A stretch of 64,000 nt of DNA from Pontibacillus salipaludis (GTDB lineage: Bacteria > Bacillota > Bacilli > Bacillales > BH030062): contig NZ_BMIN01000001.1 of the NCBI RefSeq assembly GCF_014642405.1, positions 1-64,000 of the forward strand. Reading direction: 5' to 3'. The first letter of the stretch is position 1; the number at the start of each line of letters is the position of its first letter. The notes beneath the pieces were generated by a model. That model made no database searches and was not told the origin of the DNA. It saw nothing but the letters and a program-made list of their open reading frames with translations. A program made the position numbers and the translations under genes. Below are positions 1-9,424 of this stretch, in pieces.

Positions 1-125
1 CTAGGGCTTCGTAGTTTATCTCATCGATATAAATTTCTACGTCAAACTTAGGGAAACCGCCGAGTACGGGTCCGTACGCTCGGTGGTGTGAGAGGACGGA
101 GGTTAGTCACCTCCTCCTACTCGAT
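1..125 (+). mobile_element. Group II intron, 3' end (domains V and VI)
   Basis: Two adjacent hairpins have the form of group II intron domains V and VI. Domain V (57-86) has an 8-bp lower helix (57-64 with 79-86, one G-U), a two-base CG bulge at 77-78 and a short upper helix. Domain VI (90-122) pairs 98-103 with 109-114, 93-96 with 115-118 and 90-92 with 120-122, leaving A119 bulged, seven bases from a terminal AT, as expected for the branch point. Frame 1 is open to a stop at 49-51 and could be the end of the intron-encoded reverse transcriptase, but I do not recognise those 16 residues. The rest of the intron lies outside the window. Confidence 0.8.
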
Positions 126-435
126 TATACAACATAAATTGTTTAGAAATAGTTAAATTACCTTTTTCGACATTTTCTTTCATTCGGAGCTATGGCATAA
201 TGATACATAGATGTGGCGAAGTAAGGTAAAAAAATAGTAAATAACTCATAAATACCCCCGGTAATAGGTCTTTTTAACTACATACAAGGACTAAATTACT
301 AACATTATTCCAATTTCCATGACAAATCATGTATAAATAGGGAATCCATCTCATGGACAAAAATTCGACGTTTTCTTACAATTAGCATTATGTAGGTCTG
401 GATACTTATTTTTCTACTAAAAAGGAGGGATCTAG
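126..435 (+). other. Upstream region of the fla/che operon
   Basis: AT-rich stretch of 310 bases between the intron end and flgB. I see no open reading frame here. A TATAAA at 332-337 could be a -10 element but has no convincing -35, and a CATAAT preceded by TG at 193-201 is equally weak. The operon promoter is probably in this region, since the B. subtilis fla/che promoters lie just before flgB, but I cannot place it. A good Shine-Dalgarno (aaaggaggga) starts at 420. Confidence 0.4.
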
Positions 436-828
436 ATGACAATGTTCGGTGGTACAATCCAAACCCTCGAGAAATCTATGGACTATGCTTCACTTAAGAA
501 CAAAACAATAAGTAATAATATTGCTAATGTGGACACACCAAATTACAAAGCTAAAGATGTACAGTTTAAAGATGTTTTCAGTAAACAAATGAGCTCGATT
601 GATGCTAAACGAACGAATAGCAAACATATTCCATTCTCTTCTAATGCTTCTTCCCGATATTCAGTAACTTCAAACGGAAGTACGCAATATAACCACAATG
701 GGAATAATGTGGATATTGATCAGGAGATGGCTGACCTTGCTAAGAACCAAATTTATTACCAGGCATTGGTTGATCGATTAAATGGTAAGTTCAGAAGTTT
801 AGAGTCTGTTATTAAAGGAGGAAGATAA
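436..828 (+). CDS. flgB: Flagellar basal-body rod protein FlgB
   Basis: Proximal rod subunit of the flagellar basal body, exported by the flagellar type III system and assembled on the MS ring with FlgC and FliE. The 130 residues match the usual length. The N-terminal rod signature NNIANVDTPNYKAKDVQF lies at about residues 27-44, and the helical C-terminus (NQIYYQALVDRLNGKF) is typical of rod and hook proteins. A second in-frame ATG is two codons downstream, but the strong ribosome binding site favours the first. It opens the operon, two bases before flgC. Confidence 0.95.
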   Translation: MTMFGGTIQTLEKSMDYASLKNKTISNNIANVDTPNYKAKDVQFKDVFSKQMSSIDAKRTNSKHIPFSSNASSRYSVTSNGSTQYNHNGNNVDIDQEMADLAKNQIYYQALVDRLNGKFRSLESVIKGGR

Positions 829-830
829 CG

Positions 831-1286
831 TTGGGAATATTTAATTCGTTTAATGCAAGTGCTAGTGCGTTAACAGCTCAGCGTCTTAGAATGGATGTTA
901 TTTCATCAAACCTCTCAAATGCAGAGACAACTAGGGCAACCCAAACTGAAGATGGCCAATGGGAGCCCTACAGAAGGAAAATGGTAGAATTTCAACCTAA
1001 AGGAGAAACATTTCAATCTCATTTACAAAAGGCTATGGGGTCTAGTAATACCCCTGCTGAGGGTGTTGAAGTTTCTGAAATCCAAAAGGATGAATCTCCT
1101 TTTCGTATGGTGTATAACCCAAATCATCCAGATGCTGATGATAATGGATATGTAGCAAAGCCAAATGTAGACCCGTTAAAGGAAATGGTTGATCTTATGA
1201 GTGCTACAAGATCGTACGAAGCGAATGTTACAGCTGTTAATGCTAGTAAAAGTATGCTAATGAAAGCGTTAGAGATCGGTCGATAA
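831..1286 (+). CDS. flgC: Flagellar basal-body rod protein FlgC
   Basis: Rod subunit, 151 residues. The N-terminus (MGIFNSFNASASALTAQRLR followed by SSNLSNAETT) and the C-terminal ATRSYEANVTAVNASK helix are the family hallmarks. The start codon is TTG, preceded by an AAAGGAGG ribosome binding site that lies within the last codons of flgB, so the two genes are probably translationally coupled. The partners FlgB and FliE are its immediate neighbours, the standard Firmicute order. Confidence 0.95.
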   Translation: MGIFNSFNASASALTAQRLRMDVISSNLSNAETTRATQTEDGQWEPYRRKMVEFQPKGETFQSHLQKAMGSSNTPAEGVEVSEIQKDESPFRMVYNPNHPDADDNGYVAKPNVDPLKEMVDLMSATRSYEANVTAVNASKSMLMKALEIGR

Positions 1287-1309
1287 GAAATGACAAGGAG
1301 GGAGCAGGT

Positions 1310-1612
1310 ATGGAACCCGTAGTATCACAAGCTAGTCAAGCACCCTTACAAACTACTCAAAATACGAAGAAGATATCACCACAAGAAGCTCAGTCCGCAT
1401 TTGCGACAAGCTTAAAGAATGCAATCAAAAATGTGAACAACGCACAGGTCGAATCCAATATTAAGACAGAACAACTTGCTAAAGGTGAGATTGATAATCT
1501 ACACGATGTGATGATCGCTTCCAAAAAAGCGAGTATCACCTTACAGACAGCTGTTGAAGTGCAAGGGAAAGCGGTTGATGCTTACAAGGAAATAATGAGG
1601 ATGCAAGTATAA
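1310..1612 (+). CDS. fliE: Flagellar hook-basal body protein FliE
   Basis: FliE joins the MS ring to the rod and is an early export substrate. The protein is 100 residues, slightly basic and helical, with the conserved C-terminal pattern LHDVMIASKKASITLQTAVE...AYKEIMRMQV that contacts FliF. ATG is preceded by AAGGAGGGAGC. A 46-base gap to fliF holds no structure I can identify. Confidence 0.93.
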   Translation: MEPVVSQASQAPLQTTQNTKKISPQEAQSAFATSLKNAIKNVNNAQVESNIKTEQLAKGEIDNLHDVMIASKKASITLQTAVEVQGKAVDAYKEIMRMQV

Positions 1613-1682
1613 CTTAATCAACATCATTACATAAAACAAAAGGTACTATATGATTTAGATGATGTTCAGCACGGGGGCTATT

Positions 1683-3287
1683 ATGAGAGAAAAGCTACAA
1701 GATTATAAATACAAGACTAGCGAATTTTGGAAGGGGCGCAGTTTGCCTCAAAAAAGTATTATGGTTGGTGCTGTTATTGGTCTATTAGCGCTGATCGTTG
1801 GAGCTAGCCTTTTTGCCTCTAATCCAAAATTGGTTCCTTTATATAATGACTTATCCGTTCAGGAAGTAGGGCAAATAAAAGAGGAGCTTGATGCTAGAGG
1901 CGTAAAATATGAATTGGGAAATCAAGGTACAACAGTAATGGTGCCAGAAGCAACTGTGGACGGTTTACTTGTTGACTTGGCTGCTCAAGGTCTTCCTGAT
2001 AGTGGAAGCATTGATTATGGTTTTTTCAGCGATAATACTTCTTGGGGAATGACAGATAATGAGTTTGATGTCATGAAACTTGATGCTATGCAAACAGAAT
2101 TATCCACTTTAATGAAGCAAATTGAGGGGATAGAGAACGCTAAGGTTATGATAAACATGCCTAAGGAAAAGATCTTTGTTGGGGAGCAGGAGCAAACTGC
2201 GTCAGCCTCAATCGTCGTCAACGTAAATCAGGGCTACCAACTAAAAGAAAATCAAATCCAGTCGTTGTATCATCTTGTTTCTAAAGCGATCCCAAATCTC
2301 CCTACCGATAATATCGCCATTATGGATCAAAACTTTAAGTATTTTGACCCAAAAAAAACGGGTTCAGTTGCCTCAGGGCAATCGTATGAATACCAACAAA
2401 CAGTAAAAGATGATATACAAAATGACATTCAAAGACGCGTCCAACAGATGCTTGGCATGATGATGGGACAAGATAAAGTGATGGTTTCAGTCACTGCGGA
2501 TGTAGATTTCACACAAGAGAAACGGACTGAAAATCTTGTACAGCCTGCTGAAGAAGGTGAAGAAGGTCTTCCTGTTAGCGTTGAACGTATTACAGAAACC
2601 TATACAGGTGATCCTGGTGATGTAAATGCTGGTGGAACGGTTACTCCTGATGGAGATGTGCCTGGTTATCAAGGTGAAGATCTTGAAGCTGGAAACGGTG
2701 ACTATGAAATGATGAAAGAAACGATTAATAATGAGTTTAATCGAATTCAACGTAACATAGTCGAATCCCCTTACAAAATCAGAGACCTCGGTATTCAAGT
2801 AGCTGTCGATCAGAACAAAGAAGCCAACCAAGATGGGGCGATAGAGCAGCTATCTACAGCAGAGCAGGCTACATTATCCGAGAGTATCACATCAATTCTA
2901 AGCTCAATCGTGTCAACAAGCATAGACGAGGAATATGGACCTGTTGAGCCACAAAATAAAGTTTCAATCGTTTTCCAAGAGTTTAACGGAAAACCTCAAT
3001 TTAATCCTAAAACATCTCCTGTTATACCAGTCTGGGCTTACGTTGCGGGGGGGATCTTACTTGTTGTTATTGCAAGCTTAATATGGACATTGGTAAGAAA
3101 AGGTCGTAAAAAGGAAGACCTAGCAGAAGGGTACGTAGAGCAAGAGCGAACACCGGTTGAGGTTCCAGCTATGGAAGAACCAGAAGAAACGGAAAGTTCT
3201 GTACGACGCAAGCAGCTAGAGCGTATGGCGAAAGAGAAACCAGAGGATTTCGCTAAGTTATTACGTTCATGGATCGCCGAAGATTAG
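1683..3287 (+). CDS. fliF: Flagellar MS-ring protein FliF
   Basis: Forms the membrane MS ring that anchors the rod and the switch. I place the start at ATG 1683 (MREKLQDYKYKTSEFW), which has a GGGGG ribosome binding site and matches the B. subtilis N-terminus; the frame could be read from 1659 but that adds eight unconserved residues. The product has about 534 residues. Membrane segments lie near residues 30-50 and 447-470, with a large extracytoplasmic ring-building region between, including a Gly/Asp/Glu-rich loop. The last 35 residues (RRKQLERMAKEKPEDFAKLL) are the FliG-binding tail. Confidence 0.95.
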   Translation: MREKLQDYKYKTSEFWKGRSLPQKSIMVGAVIGLLALIVGASLFASNPKLVPLYNDLSVQEVGQIKEELDARGVKYELGNQGTTVMVPEATVDGLLVDLAAQGLPDSGSIDYGFFSDNTSWGMTDNEFDVMKLDAMQTELSTLMKQIEGIENAKVMINMPKEKIFVGEQEQTASASIVVNVNQGYQLKENQIQSLYHLVSKAIPNLPTDNIAIMDQNFKYFDPKKTGSVASGQSYEYQQTVKDDIQNDIQRRVQQMLGMMMGQDKVMVSVTADVDFTQEKRTENLVQPAEEGEEGLPVSVERITETYTGDPGDVNAGGTVTPDGDVPGYQGEDLEAGNGDYEMMKETINNEFNRIQRNIVESPYKIRDLGIQVAVDQNKEANQDGAIEQLSTAEQATLSESITSILSSIVSTSIDEEYGPVEPQNKVSIVFQEFNGKPQFNPKTSPVIPVWAYVAGGILLVVIASLIWTLVRKGRKKEDLAEGYVEQERTPVEVPAMEEPEETESSVRRKQLERMAKEKPEDFAKLLRSWIAED

Positions 3288-3299
3288 GAGTGAGTATAT

Positions 3300-4313
3300 A
3301 TGGCAAAGCATAAATCAGGACTATCAGGCAGACAAAAAGCAGCCGTTCTCCTCATATCTTTAGGTCCGGATGTTTCAGCGCAAGTTTATAAACATTTGAC
3401 GGAAGAAGAGATAGAGAAGCTGACACTAGAAATTTCGTCTGTCAAAAAAGTAGAACCAGATCAAAAAGAAGAGATACTAGATCAATTCCATCAAATTGCT
3501 CTCGCACAAGATTACATTTCCCAAGGTGGAATTGGGTATGCTAAAACGGTTTTGGAAAAAGCACTTGGGGATAAAGAAGCTTCTGATATTATTAATCGGT
3601 TAACCTCATCACTTCAGGTGAAACCGTTTGATTTTGCGAGAAAGGCAGATCCTTCTCAAATATTAAATTTTATACAAAATGAGCACCCTCAAACGATTGC
3701 ACTAATTTTGTCATATTTGGACTCGGAGCAATCAGCTCAGATTCTTTCAGAACTTCCACAAGAAATGCAGGCAGACATTGCAAGAAGAATTGCCATCATG
3801 GATTCTACTTCTCCTGAAGTAATCAATGAAGTCGAACAAATTCTAGAAAGAAAACTTTCAGCAACAGTTACACAAGATTATACACAAACGGGTGGGATTG
3901 AAGCTGTTGTCAATGTCTTAAATGGTGTAGATCGAAGCACTGAACGAACCATTTTAGATTCATTAGAAATTCAAGATCCGGAACTGGCTGAAGAAATCAA
4001 AAAGCGTATGTTTGTCTTTGAAGATATCGTTACACTTGATAATCGAGCCATTCAGCGAGTCATTCGGGATGCAGATAATGAAGACTTGATGCTCTCATTA
4101 AAAGTTGCGAGCGAAGAAGTAAAAGAAGTTGTGTTTAAGAACATGTCTTCTCGCATGAGCGAAACCTTCCAAGAAGAAATGGAATATATGGGACCTGTTC
4201 GGTTGCGCGACGTTGAAGAGTCTCAAACTCGCATTGTTTCCATTATTAGAAGGTTAGAAGAGGTTGGAGAGATTGTTATCGCACGTGGCGGAGGTGACGA
4301 TATCATTGTCTAA
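3300..4313 (+). CDS. fliG: Flagellar motor switch protein FliG
   Basis: Rotor protein that binds FliF through its N-terminal domain and interacts with the MotA stator through its C-terminal domain. It has 337 residues, the usual size. The middle-domain EHPQTIALILSYL motif is at about residue 127. The C-terminal torque helix region (DNRAIQRVIRDADNEDLMLSLK) keeps its alternating charged residues. The start has the ribosome binding site AGGAGTGA. The gene overlaps the likely fliH start by 8 bases. Confidence 0.97.
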   Translation: MAKHKSGLSGRQKAAVLLISLGPDVSAQVYKHLTEEEIEKLTLEISSVKKVEPDQKEEILDQFHQIALAQDYISQGGIGYAKTVLEKALGDKEASDIINRLTSSLQVKPFDFARKADPSQILNFIQNEHPQTIALILSYLDSEQSAQILSELPQEMQADIARRIAIMDSTSPEVINEVEQILERKLSATVTQDYTQTGGIEAVVNVLNGVDRSTERTILDSLEIQDPELAEEIKKRMFVFEDIVTLDNRAIQRVIRDADNEDLMLSLKVASEEVKEVVFKNMSSRMSETFQEEMEYMGPVRLRDVEESQTRIVSIIRRLEEVGEIVIARGGGDDIIV

Positions 4314-5067
4314 CCATAATAAAGCTGGTCGTGTAATTGGGATAAAACCGATACGTTCTGAAACCTATGTATCCCAAATTGATCCTTCTTCTGAACAATC
4401 TTCAAATCTAGCATCGTCGCTTATCCAAGACGCTAATGACCAAAAAGAGTATGCTAATCAAATACTTCGGGAAGCCGAGGAGAAATCTGACCGTCTTTTA
4501 AAAGAAACAGAAGAAAAAATTATATCTCTCCGAAACGATTGGGAAACAGAAAAAGATGAGTTAATAGAAACAACAAAGAAGTTGGCATATAAGGAAGGAT
4601 TTCAATCGGGTGAACAAGAGGCATTCCGACAGTACGAGGAGCTTGTCCAAAAAGCTCAAGAGACGATAAACCAAGCTAATTTGGATTACCGTTCTAAAAT
4701 AGATGATAGTGAAGATGCTATCCTTCATTTAAGTATGAAAGCCGCATCTAAGATTATGAATCAAACGCTTGAAGACAACCCTGAACGTTATTTGCCTATT
4801 GTAAGAGCTGTAATTGAAGAAGGGAACAATGGTGACCAGCTTCAAGTTTATGTACACCCTGATCAATATGAACAAGTGTTAGAACAAAAATCTGAATTAC
4901 AACTTATATTGGATCACCAGGCTGAACTTTCCATTTACCCTAAAACAAACTTAAAGCCATTCCAATGTTATCTAGAATCATCCTATGGGAGAGTAGATGT
5001 GAGCATCGACAGTCAATTAGAAGAGTTACGGTCAAAGTTGTTTCGTTTACTTGAGGAGGGCAAATAG
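4306..5067 (+). CDS. fliH: Flagellar assembly protein FliH
   Basis: FliH is the peripheral-stalk-like regulator of the export ATPase FliI. The frame is open from 4264, but I prefer TTG 4306 (MSNHNKAGRVIGIKPI), which lies nine bases after GGAGGTGA and overlaps the fliG stop. This gives about 253 residues: a long charged coiled coil (about 40-130), then the conserved C-terminal FliH domain (ILHLSMKAASKIMNQTL onward) ending with VDVSIDSQLEELRSKL. fliI follows directly. Confidence 0.9.
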   Translation: MSNHNKAGRVIGIKPIRSETYVSQIDPSSEQSSNLASSLIQDANDQKEYANQILREAEEKSDRLLKETEEKIISLRNDWETEKDELIETTKKLAYKEGFQSGEQEAFRQYEELVQKAQETINQANLDYRSKIDDSEDAILHLSMKAASKIMNQTLEDNPERYLPIVRAVIEEGNNGDQLQVYVHPDQYEQVLEQKSELQLILDHQAELSIYPKTNLKPFQCYLESSYGRVDVSIDSQLEELRSKLFRLLEEGK

Positions 5068-6390
5068 GTGTATGTAAGTCATTTAATGGATGCGATCGAC
5101 GACATTGATACATATAAGCGATATGGAAAAATTGTAAGGGTTGTAGGGTTGATGATTGAATCAAAAGGACCTGAAGCAAGTGTTGGAGAGGTTTGTGTCA
5201 TTCATTCTAGTCCTAAAAAAGATGAGACAATACTTGCTGAGGTTGTAGGTTTTTCTGAGGAGAAAGTTCTTCTGATGCCCTACTCTGAAATTACCGATAT
5301 TTCTCCTGGTTGTTTAGTTGAAGCTACAGGCGATCCTCTTCAAGTAAAAGTAGGTAGAGGAATGGTAGGGCAAGTTCTCGATTCCTTAGGTAGATCGATG
5401 TATGAAACAGCTTCCTTAAAGGGGTTAAGACCTTATCCAACCGATCAATCCCCCCCAAACCCGTTATCACGCCCTCCAATAGAAGAGCCTATACAAGTTG
5501 GGGTTCGTTCTATTGATACATTACTAACCGTGGGGAAAGGACAGAGAGTGGGTATATTCGCAGGTAGCGGCGTAGGAAAGAGTACGTTGATGGGCATGAT
5601 TGCCAGAAACAGTGGGGCTGACATTAATGTGATTGCTTTAATAGGTGAACGTGGTCGTGAGGTAAGGGAATTTATCGAAAGGGACCTCGGGGAGGAAGGC
5701 TTAAAGAAATCTATTGTAGTAGTTGCTACATCAGATCAACCTGCTCTGATGAGGATTAAAGGAGCATACACCGCTACTGCAATTAGCGAATATTTCCGTG
5801 ATTTAGGATACGATGTAAACCTTATGATGGATTCTGTTACGAGAGTGGCTATGGCACAAAGGGAAGTGGGGCTTGCTACAGGTGAACCTCCCACAACTAA
5901 GGGATACACACCTTCAGTATTTGCAATCTTGCCGAAACTTCTGGAACGGACAGGGACGAATGCATCTGGCTCTATTACAGCCTTCTATACGGTTTTAGTA
6001 GATGGTGATGATATGAATGAGCCAATAGCCGATACTGTAAGAGGTATACTCGACGGCCACTTTGTATTAGATCGGAAATTAGCTGAACAAGGTCAGTTCC
6101 CTGCTATCAATGTATTAAAGTCAATTAGTCGTGTTATGAACCATGTAGCAGACAAGGAGCATCTAGAAGCAGCTGTTAGAATGAGAAATCTACTAGCAAC
6201 CTATGAGGAAAACCAAGAGCTTATTCAAATTGGCGCATACCGAAAAGGGAGTTCAAAAGAAGTAGATGAAGCTATTCAATATCATCCCAAACTTATTTCT
6301 TTCTTAAAACAAGGAACCCATGAGCCTGTACGAAATGTTGAGGCCGTTGAACAACTTATTCAATTAGTAGGTCGAGGTGGTCAAGGATGA
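5068..6390 (+). CDS. fliI: Flagellum-specific export ATPase FliI
   Basis: Hexameric ATPase, related to F1-beta, that energises flagellar protein export. It has 440 residues. The Walker A motif GSGVGKST is at about 166-173, followed by IGERGREVREFIERDLG and the Walker B region VNLMMDSVTRVAMAQRE. The start is GTG right after the fliH stop, with GAGGAGG upstream. The N-terminus (DTYKRYGKIVRVVGLMIESKGPE) matches the Bacillus family. The stop overlaps the fliJ start. Confidence 0.97.
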   Translation: MYVSHLMDAIDDIDTYKRYGKIVRVVGLMIESKGPEASVGEVCVIHSSPKKDETILAEVVGFSEEKVLLMPYSEITDISPGCLVEATGDPLQVKVGRGMVGQVLDSLGRSMYETASLKGLRPYPTDQSPPNPLSRPPIEEPIQVGVRSIDTLLTVGKGQRVGIFAGSGVGKSTLMGMIARNSGADINVIALIGERGREVREFIERDLGEEGLKKSIVVVATSDQPALMRIKGAYTATAISEYFRDLGYDVNLMMDSVTRVAMAQREVGLATGEPPTTKGYTPSVFAILPKLLERTGTNASGSITAFYTVLVDGDDMNEPIADTVRGILDGHFVLDRKLAEQGQFPAINVLKSISRVMNHVADKEHLEAAVRMRNLLATYEENQELIQIGAYRKGSSKEVDEAIQYHPKLISFLKQGTHEPVRNVEAVEQLIQLVGRGGQG

Positions 6391-6830
6391 CAAGCTTACG
6401 TACATTTCATAAACTATTAGATTTAAAAGAGAAAGATAAACACGTCGCTCAAAAAAACTATCAAGATTCCATGGATCAATTTGAGTACGTGGCAACCTGT
6501 CTTTATGAGTTGTTGAAGAAAAAAGAGGATACGGAAGCTGCTTATCAATCATCCGTAAAAAAAGGATTAAGCATTATAGATTTAAATAACTATCACACAT
6601 ATATAGAACAGCTATCTAAACAGATCGAACAGCTTCAACATCAAGTTCAGAATGCAAGAAGTGAAATGGAACAGAAGCAAATGGAACTCTCAGAATCCCA
6701 TATCGAATATAAAAAGTATGAAATGCTAATCAATCATAAGGTTGAACAAAGAGAGTTAGAGCAAGTAGCTTTTGATAAAAAAATGATGGATGAGATATCA
6801 GTCCAACAATATATTAATCAAGGAAATTAG
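6387..6830 (+). CDS. fliJ: Flagellar export protein FliJ
   Basis: Small coiled-coil protein that acts as the central stalk of the export ATPase and escorts chaperones. The 147 residues are almost entirely heptad-like and rich in Gln, Glu and Lys. Identification rests on the position directly after fliI (ATGA overlap) plus the coiled-coil character and size, as sequence conservation in this family is low. Confidence 0.85.
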   Translation: MTSLRTFHKLLDLKEKDKHVAQKNYQDSMDQFEYVATCLYELLKKKEDTEAAYQSSVKKGLSIIDLNNYHTYIEQLSKQIEQLQHQVQNARSEMEQKQMELSESHIEYKKYEMLINHKVEQRELEQVAFDKKMMDEISVQQYINQGN

Positions 6831-6840
6831 GTGTAAGGTC

Positions 6841-7413
6841 GTGGCTATAACTGAAAAGCCAAAACAAAAATCAAGTAAAGTTCAATGGTTTGTGTTTGTA
6901 ATCCTAATTCCACTAATTCTAGCTGTTACCGTAGCCCTTATTATTATGACTGTAGCAGGTGTAAATGTATTTGAGAAAACTAAGCAGTTTGCTGATGATG
7001 TACCAAAAGTATCCGCACTACTAAATACAGAAACTACAAAAGAATCAGAAGGTCAAGCTGTGGAATTAAAGGCAACAATTGAAGACCAAAATGCTCAACT
7101 TGATGAATTAAAATCTCAACTCACTGTGAAAGATCAAAAAATTGAAGAATTAAACAATGAAATTAATCAATTAACTAAAGAGTTAAAGGATAAAAAAATA
7201 TCTGATAAGGATAAGGAAGATATTATGACAGATCTGTCTTCTTCCTTTAAGAACATGGACCCGGAACAAGCGGCAGCTATTGTGTCACAGCTAGATCAAG
7301 CATCATCTGTTGATCTTTTAGAAAAGCTACCAAGTGATGAGCGGGGCAAAGTTTTAGCGGCGCTAAATCCAGAACAGGCAGCTAATTTAACAAGCGCGCT
7401 TATGAATAGGTAA
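6841..7413 (+). CDS. motE: MotE-like flagellar protein (YlxF)
   Basis: Membrane-anchored protein with a MgtE intracellular N domain-like C-terminus. In other bacteria MotE acts as a periplasmic chaperone of MotC, but in Bacillus the role is unclear. I start it at GTG 6841 (MAITEKPKQKSSKVQW), as the reading frame upstream lies inside fliJ. About 190 residues: transmembrane segment at about 17-40, coiled coil at about 70-118, then SSSFKNMDPEQAAAIVSQL and a repeat of the same motif (LAALNPEQAANLTSAL). It lies between fliJ and fliK as in B. subtilis. Confidence 0.8.
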   Translation: MAITEKPKQKSSKVQWFVFVILIPLILAVTVALIIMTVAGVNVFEKTKQFADDVPKVSALLNTETTKESEGQAVELKATIEDQNAQLDELKSQLTVKDQKIEELNNEINQLTKELKDKKISDKDKEDIMTDLSSSFKNMDPEQAAAIVSQLDQASSVDLLEKLPSDERGKVLAALNPEQAANLTSALMNR

Positions 7414-7447
7414 GTTATTCTATGAATCTTTGAAAGGAGGTGAAGTC

Positions 7448-8926
7448 ATGAATGGAAGCGTTACTCTACTAAAGCAAATAGGGACAAATCTTAACGGGGC
7501 CAATAAATCATTAATATCTAATGCTAAATCAGAACAGGGTTTTGCAAACAAGTTACAATCTCTACTTGGAGAGGTTTCTTCAAACAAACAAGGACCACAA
7601 TCATTGCTAAAGCAAATTAAACTTCTTTTGAACAAAGAAATGAACCCTGCTCAAATGGGAAAAGAGTTGAAAACACTAATTGATCAGCTCAAAGCATTCG
7701 TTCAATCTCTTCCTGATAATCAAAGCAGTGTTCTTTCTAATATGAGCACGCTTTCTGAGGAGGCAGGAGTGGAGAGTCTTATCCAATCCCTTGAAAAAGC
7801 TTTAGAAATCGGGAAGGATCGTAATCTTTCTTTAGATAACAATTTGGTTGAAAAATTAGAAGCGCTAGAAGGATGGCTTTCAGATTTAGAAACTAATCTA
7901 GAATCGAATAGTAAAAAAGATGTTCCAAAGCTATCAGCCATGTCATTAAGTATGCCTCAATCAATAACCTATTCATTCAACGTGTCAGAAACTGTAGAAT
8001 CAAACCCTCTCATAAGTGGAAAGGTTGAAAAATTAGCGACTGAGCTTAAGGGATTGCTACAAGATTTATCGACGTCTTTGACAGGGAACAAAGAGCAAAA
8101 CCCGCTTCAAATGTCTAAACAATTGAAAGAATTATCCTCTATAGCCGAACAACTAATAAAAATTGAAAAAAATAACCCAGCTTCAACTGATGTTAAACAA
8201 CTATTGCAACAAGTAAAGCAAGATACAACGTCACCAAAAGCTTTCGCAAGCTTCGAACAAGCATTAATGAATTTAAGGAGACGCTCAAACCTTTCCATAA
8301 CTAACAAATACAGTCACAATGCCAAAGTAACATCAGCAGAGTTTGGTAAGTGGATGGAAAACTCATGGTCAAGGCTCGGGGACTTTTCTGAAGCTAAGAA
8401 AGAATCTTCCTTAAAAACGATTTCGTTTTCTCCAACCGGTGATGGGATGATGACGAAGCAAGAGCAAATGGTTATAAAGTTGAACCCGAGTAGCCAAAGC
8501 GATCAAAGTATGCCGAAACAATTAATAGAAGAGTTCCAAAAGATCATGAATCGAAGCCGTTTCAATATGAACAAAGCAGGGTCCCAACTTTCTATTAAAT
8601 TGAACCCAGGATCTCTAGGCGACATGATGGTGAAGATGACTCAACAAAATGGTGAGATGATGGTGAAAATCATGGTTAGTACTCAAGCTGCCAAAGAAAT
8701 GTTAGAAGGAAATTTGAATCAGCTTCGTCATATGTTCACACCAAGTCAGGTTCAAATAGAGAAGCAAGATCTCTCTGCCCAACTAGATCAGTCGTTTACC
8801 TTTGAGAAAGAAGGAGAACAACAGCAGGAAAGGGATAGACAACAGGAGCAGTCTTCTAATCCAGCGAGTGAAGAAGATGATGAATCGCTAAGTTTTCATG
8901 ATGTACTAATGAACGAAAAGGTGTAG
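7448..8926 (+). CDS. fliK: Flagellar hook-length control protein FliK
   Basis: Molecular ruler that sets hook length and triggers the substrate switch through FlhB. ATG 7448 (MNGSVTLLKQIGTNLNG) sits seven bases after a perfect AAAGGAGGTGA. The product has about 492 residues: a long Ser, Gln and Lys-rich N-terminal region of low conservation, then the conserved Flg_hook domain (QLSIKLNPGSLGDMMVKMTQ to about FTPSQVQIEKQDLS), then an acidic, Gln-rich tail. The C-terminal domain and the position before flgD identify it. Confidence 0.92.
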   Translation: MNGSVTLLKQIGTNLNGANKSLISNAKSEQGFANKLQSLLGEVSSNKQGPQSLLKQIKLLLNKEMNPAQMGKELKTLIDQLKAFVQSLPDNQSSVLSNMSTLSEEAGVESLIQSLEKALEIGKDRNLSLDNNLVEKLEALEGWLSDLETNLESNSKKDVPKLSAMSLSMPQSITYSFNVSETVESNPLISGKVEKLATELKGLLQDLSTSLTGNKEQNPLQMSKQLKELSSIAEQLIKIEKNNPASTDVKQLLQQVKQDTTSPKAFASFEQALMNLRRRSNLSITNKYSHNAKVTSAEFGKWMENSWSRLGDFSEAKKESSLKTISFSPTGDGMMTKQEQMVIKLNPSSQSDQSMPKQLIEEFQKIMNRSRFNMNKAGSQLSIKLNPGSLGDMMVKMTQQNGEMMVKIMVSTQAAKEMLEGNLNQLRHMFTPSQVQIEKQDLSAQLDQSFTFEKEGEQQQERDRQQEQSSNPASEEDDESLSFHDVLMNEKV

Positions 8927-8935
8927 GTGATAACG

Positions 8936-9385
8936 ATGACAACTATTGATCCCTCTCTTTATTTAAAGTCACAGCAACAAACGAGATCAGTCGATGCTGG
9001 TAGTAATAGCATGTTAGGAAAAGATGATTTTTTAAAGATATTGATGACACAGCTTCAAAACCAAGACCCAACTAGTCCTATGAAAGATAAAGAGTTTATC
9101 TCTCAAATGACTAGCTTCTCAACTCTTGAACAAATGACAAATATGTCTACAGCCATTGAAAAATTAACACAAGCACAAAATTTTGCACCAGTTGTGAAGT
9201 ATAGCTCGATGATTGGTAATCAGGTTTCCTACGAAGTTATAAATGAAAACGGTACGGTAATGGGCGCTGAAACCAGTGAGGTTTTAGCAGTTACAAAAAA
9301 ACAGAATTCAGTAGAGCTAGAACTAAAAAATGGTGAAAAGATATCTCCTGAGCAGATTATGAGAGTTTCTGACCAAACAGATTAA
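8936..9385 (+). CDS. flgD: Flagellar hook cap scaffolding protein FlgD
   Basis: FlgD caps the growing hook and is needed for FlgE polymerisation. The N-terminal signature [36 protein letters not shown], split here by position at about residues 27-60, is unmistakable. The protein is short (149 residues), as in Bacillus. I favour ATG 8936 ([13 protein letters not shown]) with AGGTG five bases upstream; GTG 8927, directly after the fliK stop, is an alternative that adds three residues. Confidence 0.95.
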   Translation: MTTIDPSLYLKSQQQTRSVDAGSNSMLGKDDFLKILMTQLQNQDPTSPMKDKEFISQMTSFSTLEQMTNMSTAIEKLTQAQNFAPVVKYSSMIGNQVSYEVINENGTVMGAETSEVLAVTKKQNSVELELKNGEKISPEQIMRVSDQTD

Positions 9386-9424
9386 ATGTAGACATTTTAG
9401 ATTAATAGGAAAGAAGGAGGTAAC

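Noticed and set aside
126-435. SigD-type promoter or CodY box before flgB
   Set aside because: No TAAA-N15-GCCGATAT form and no AATTTTCWGAAAATT-like palindrome could be found.
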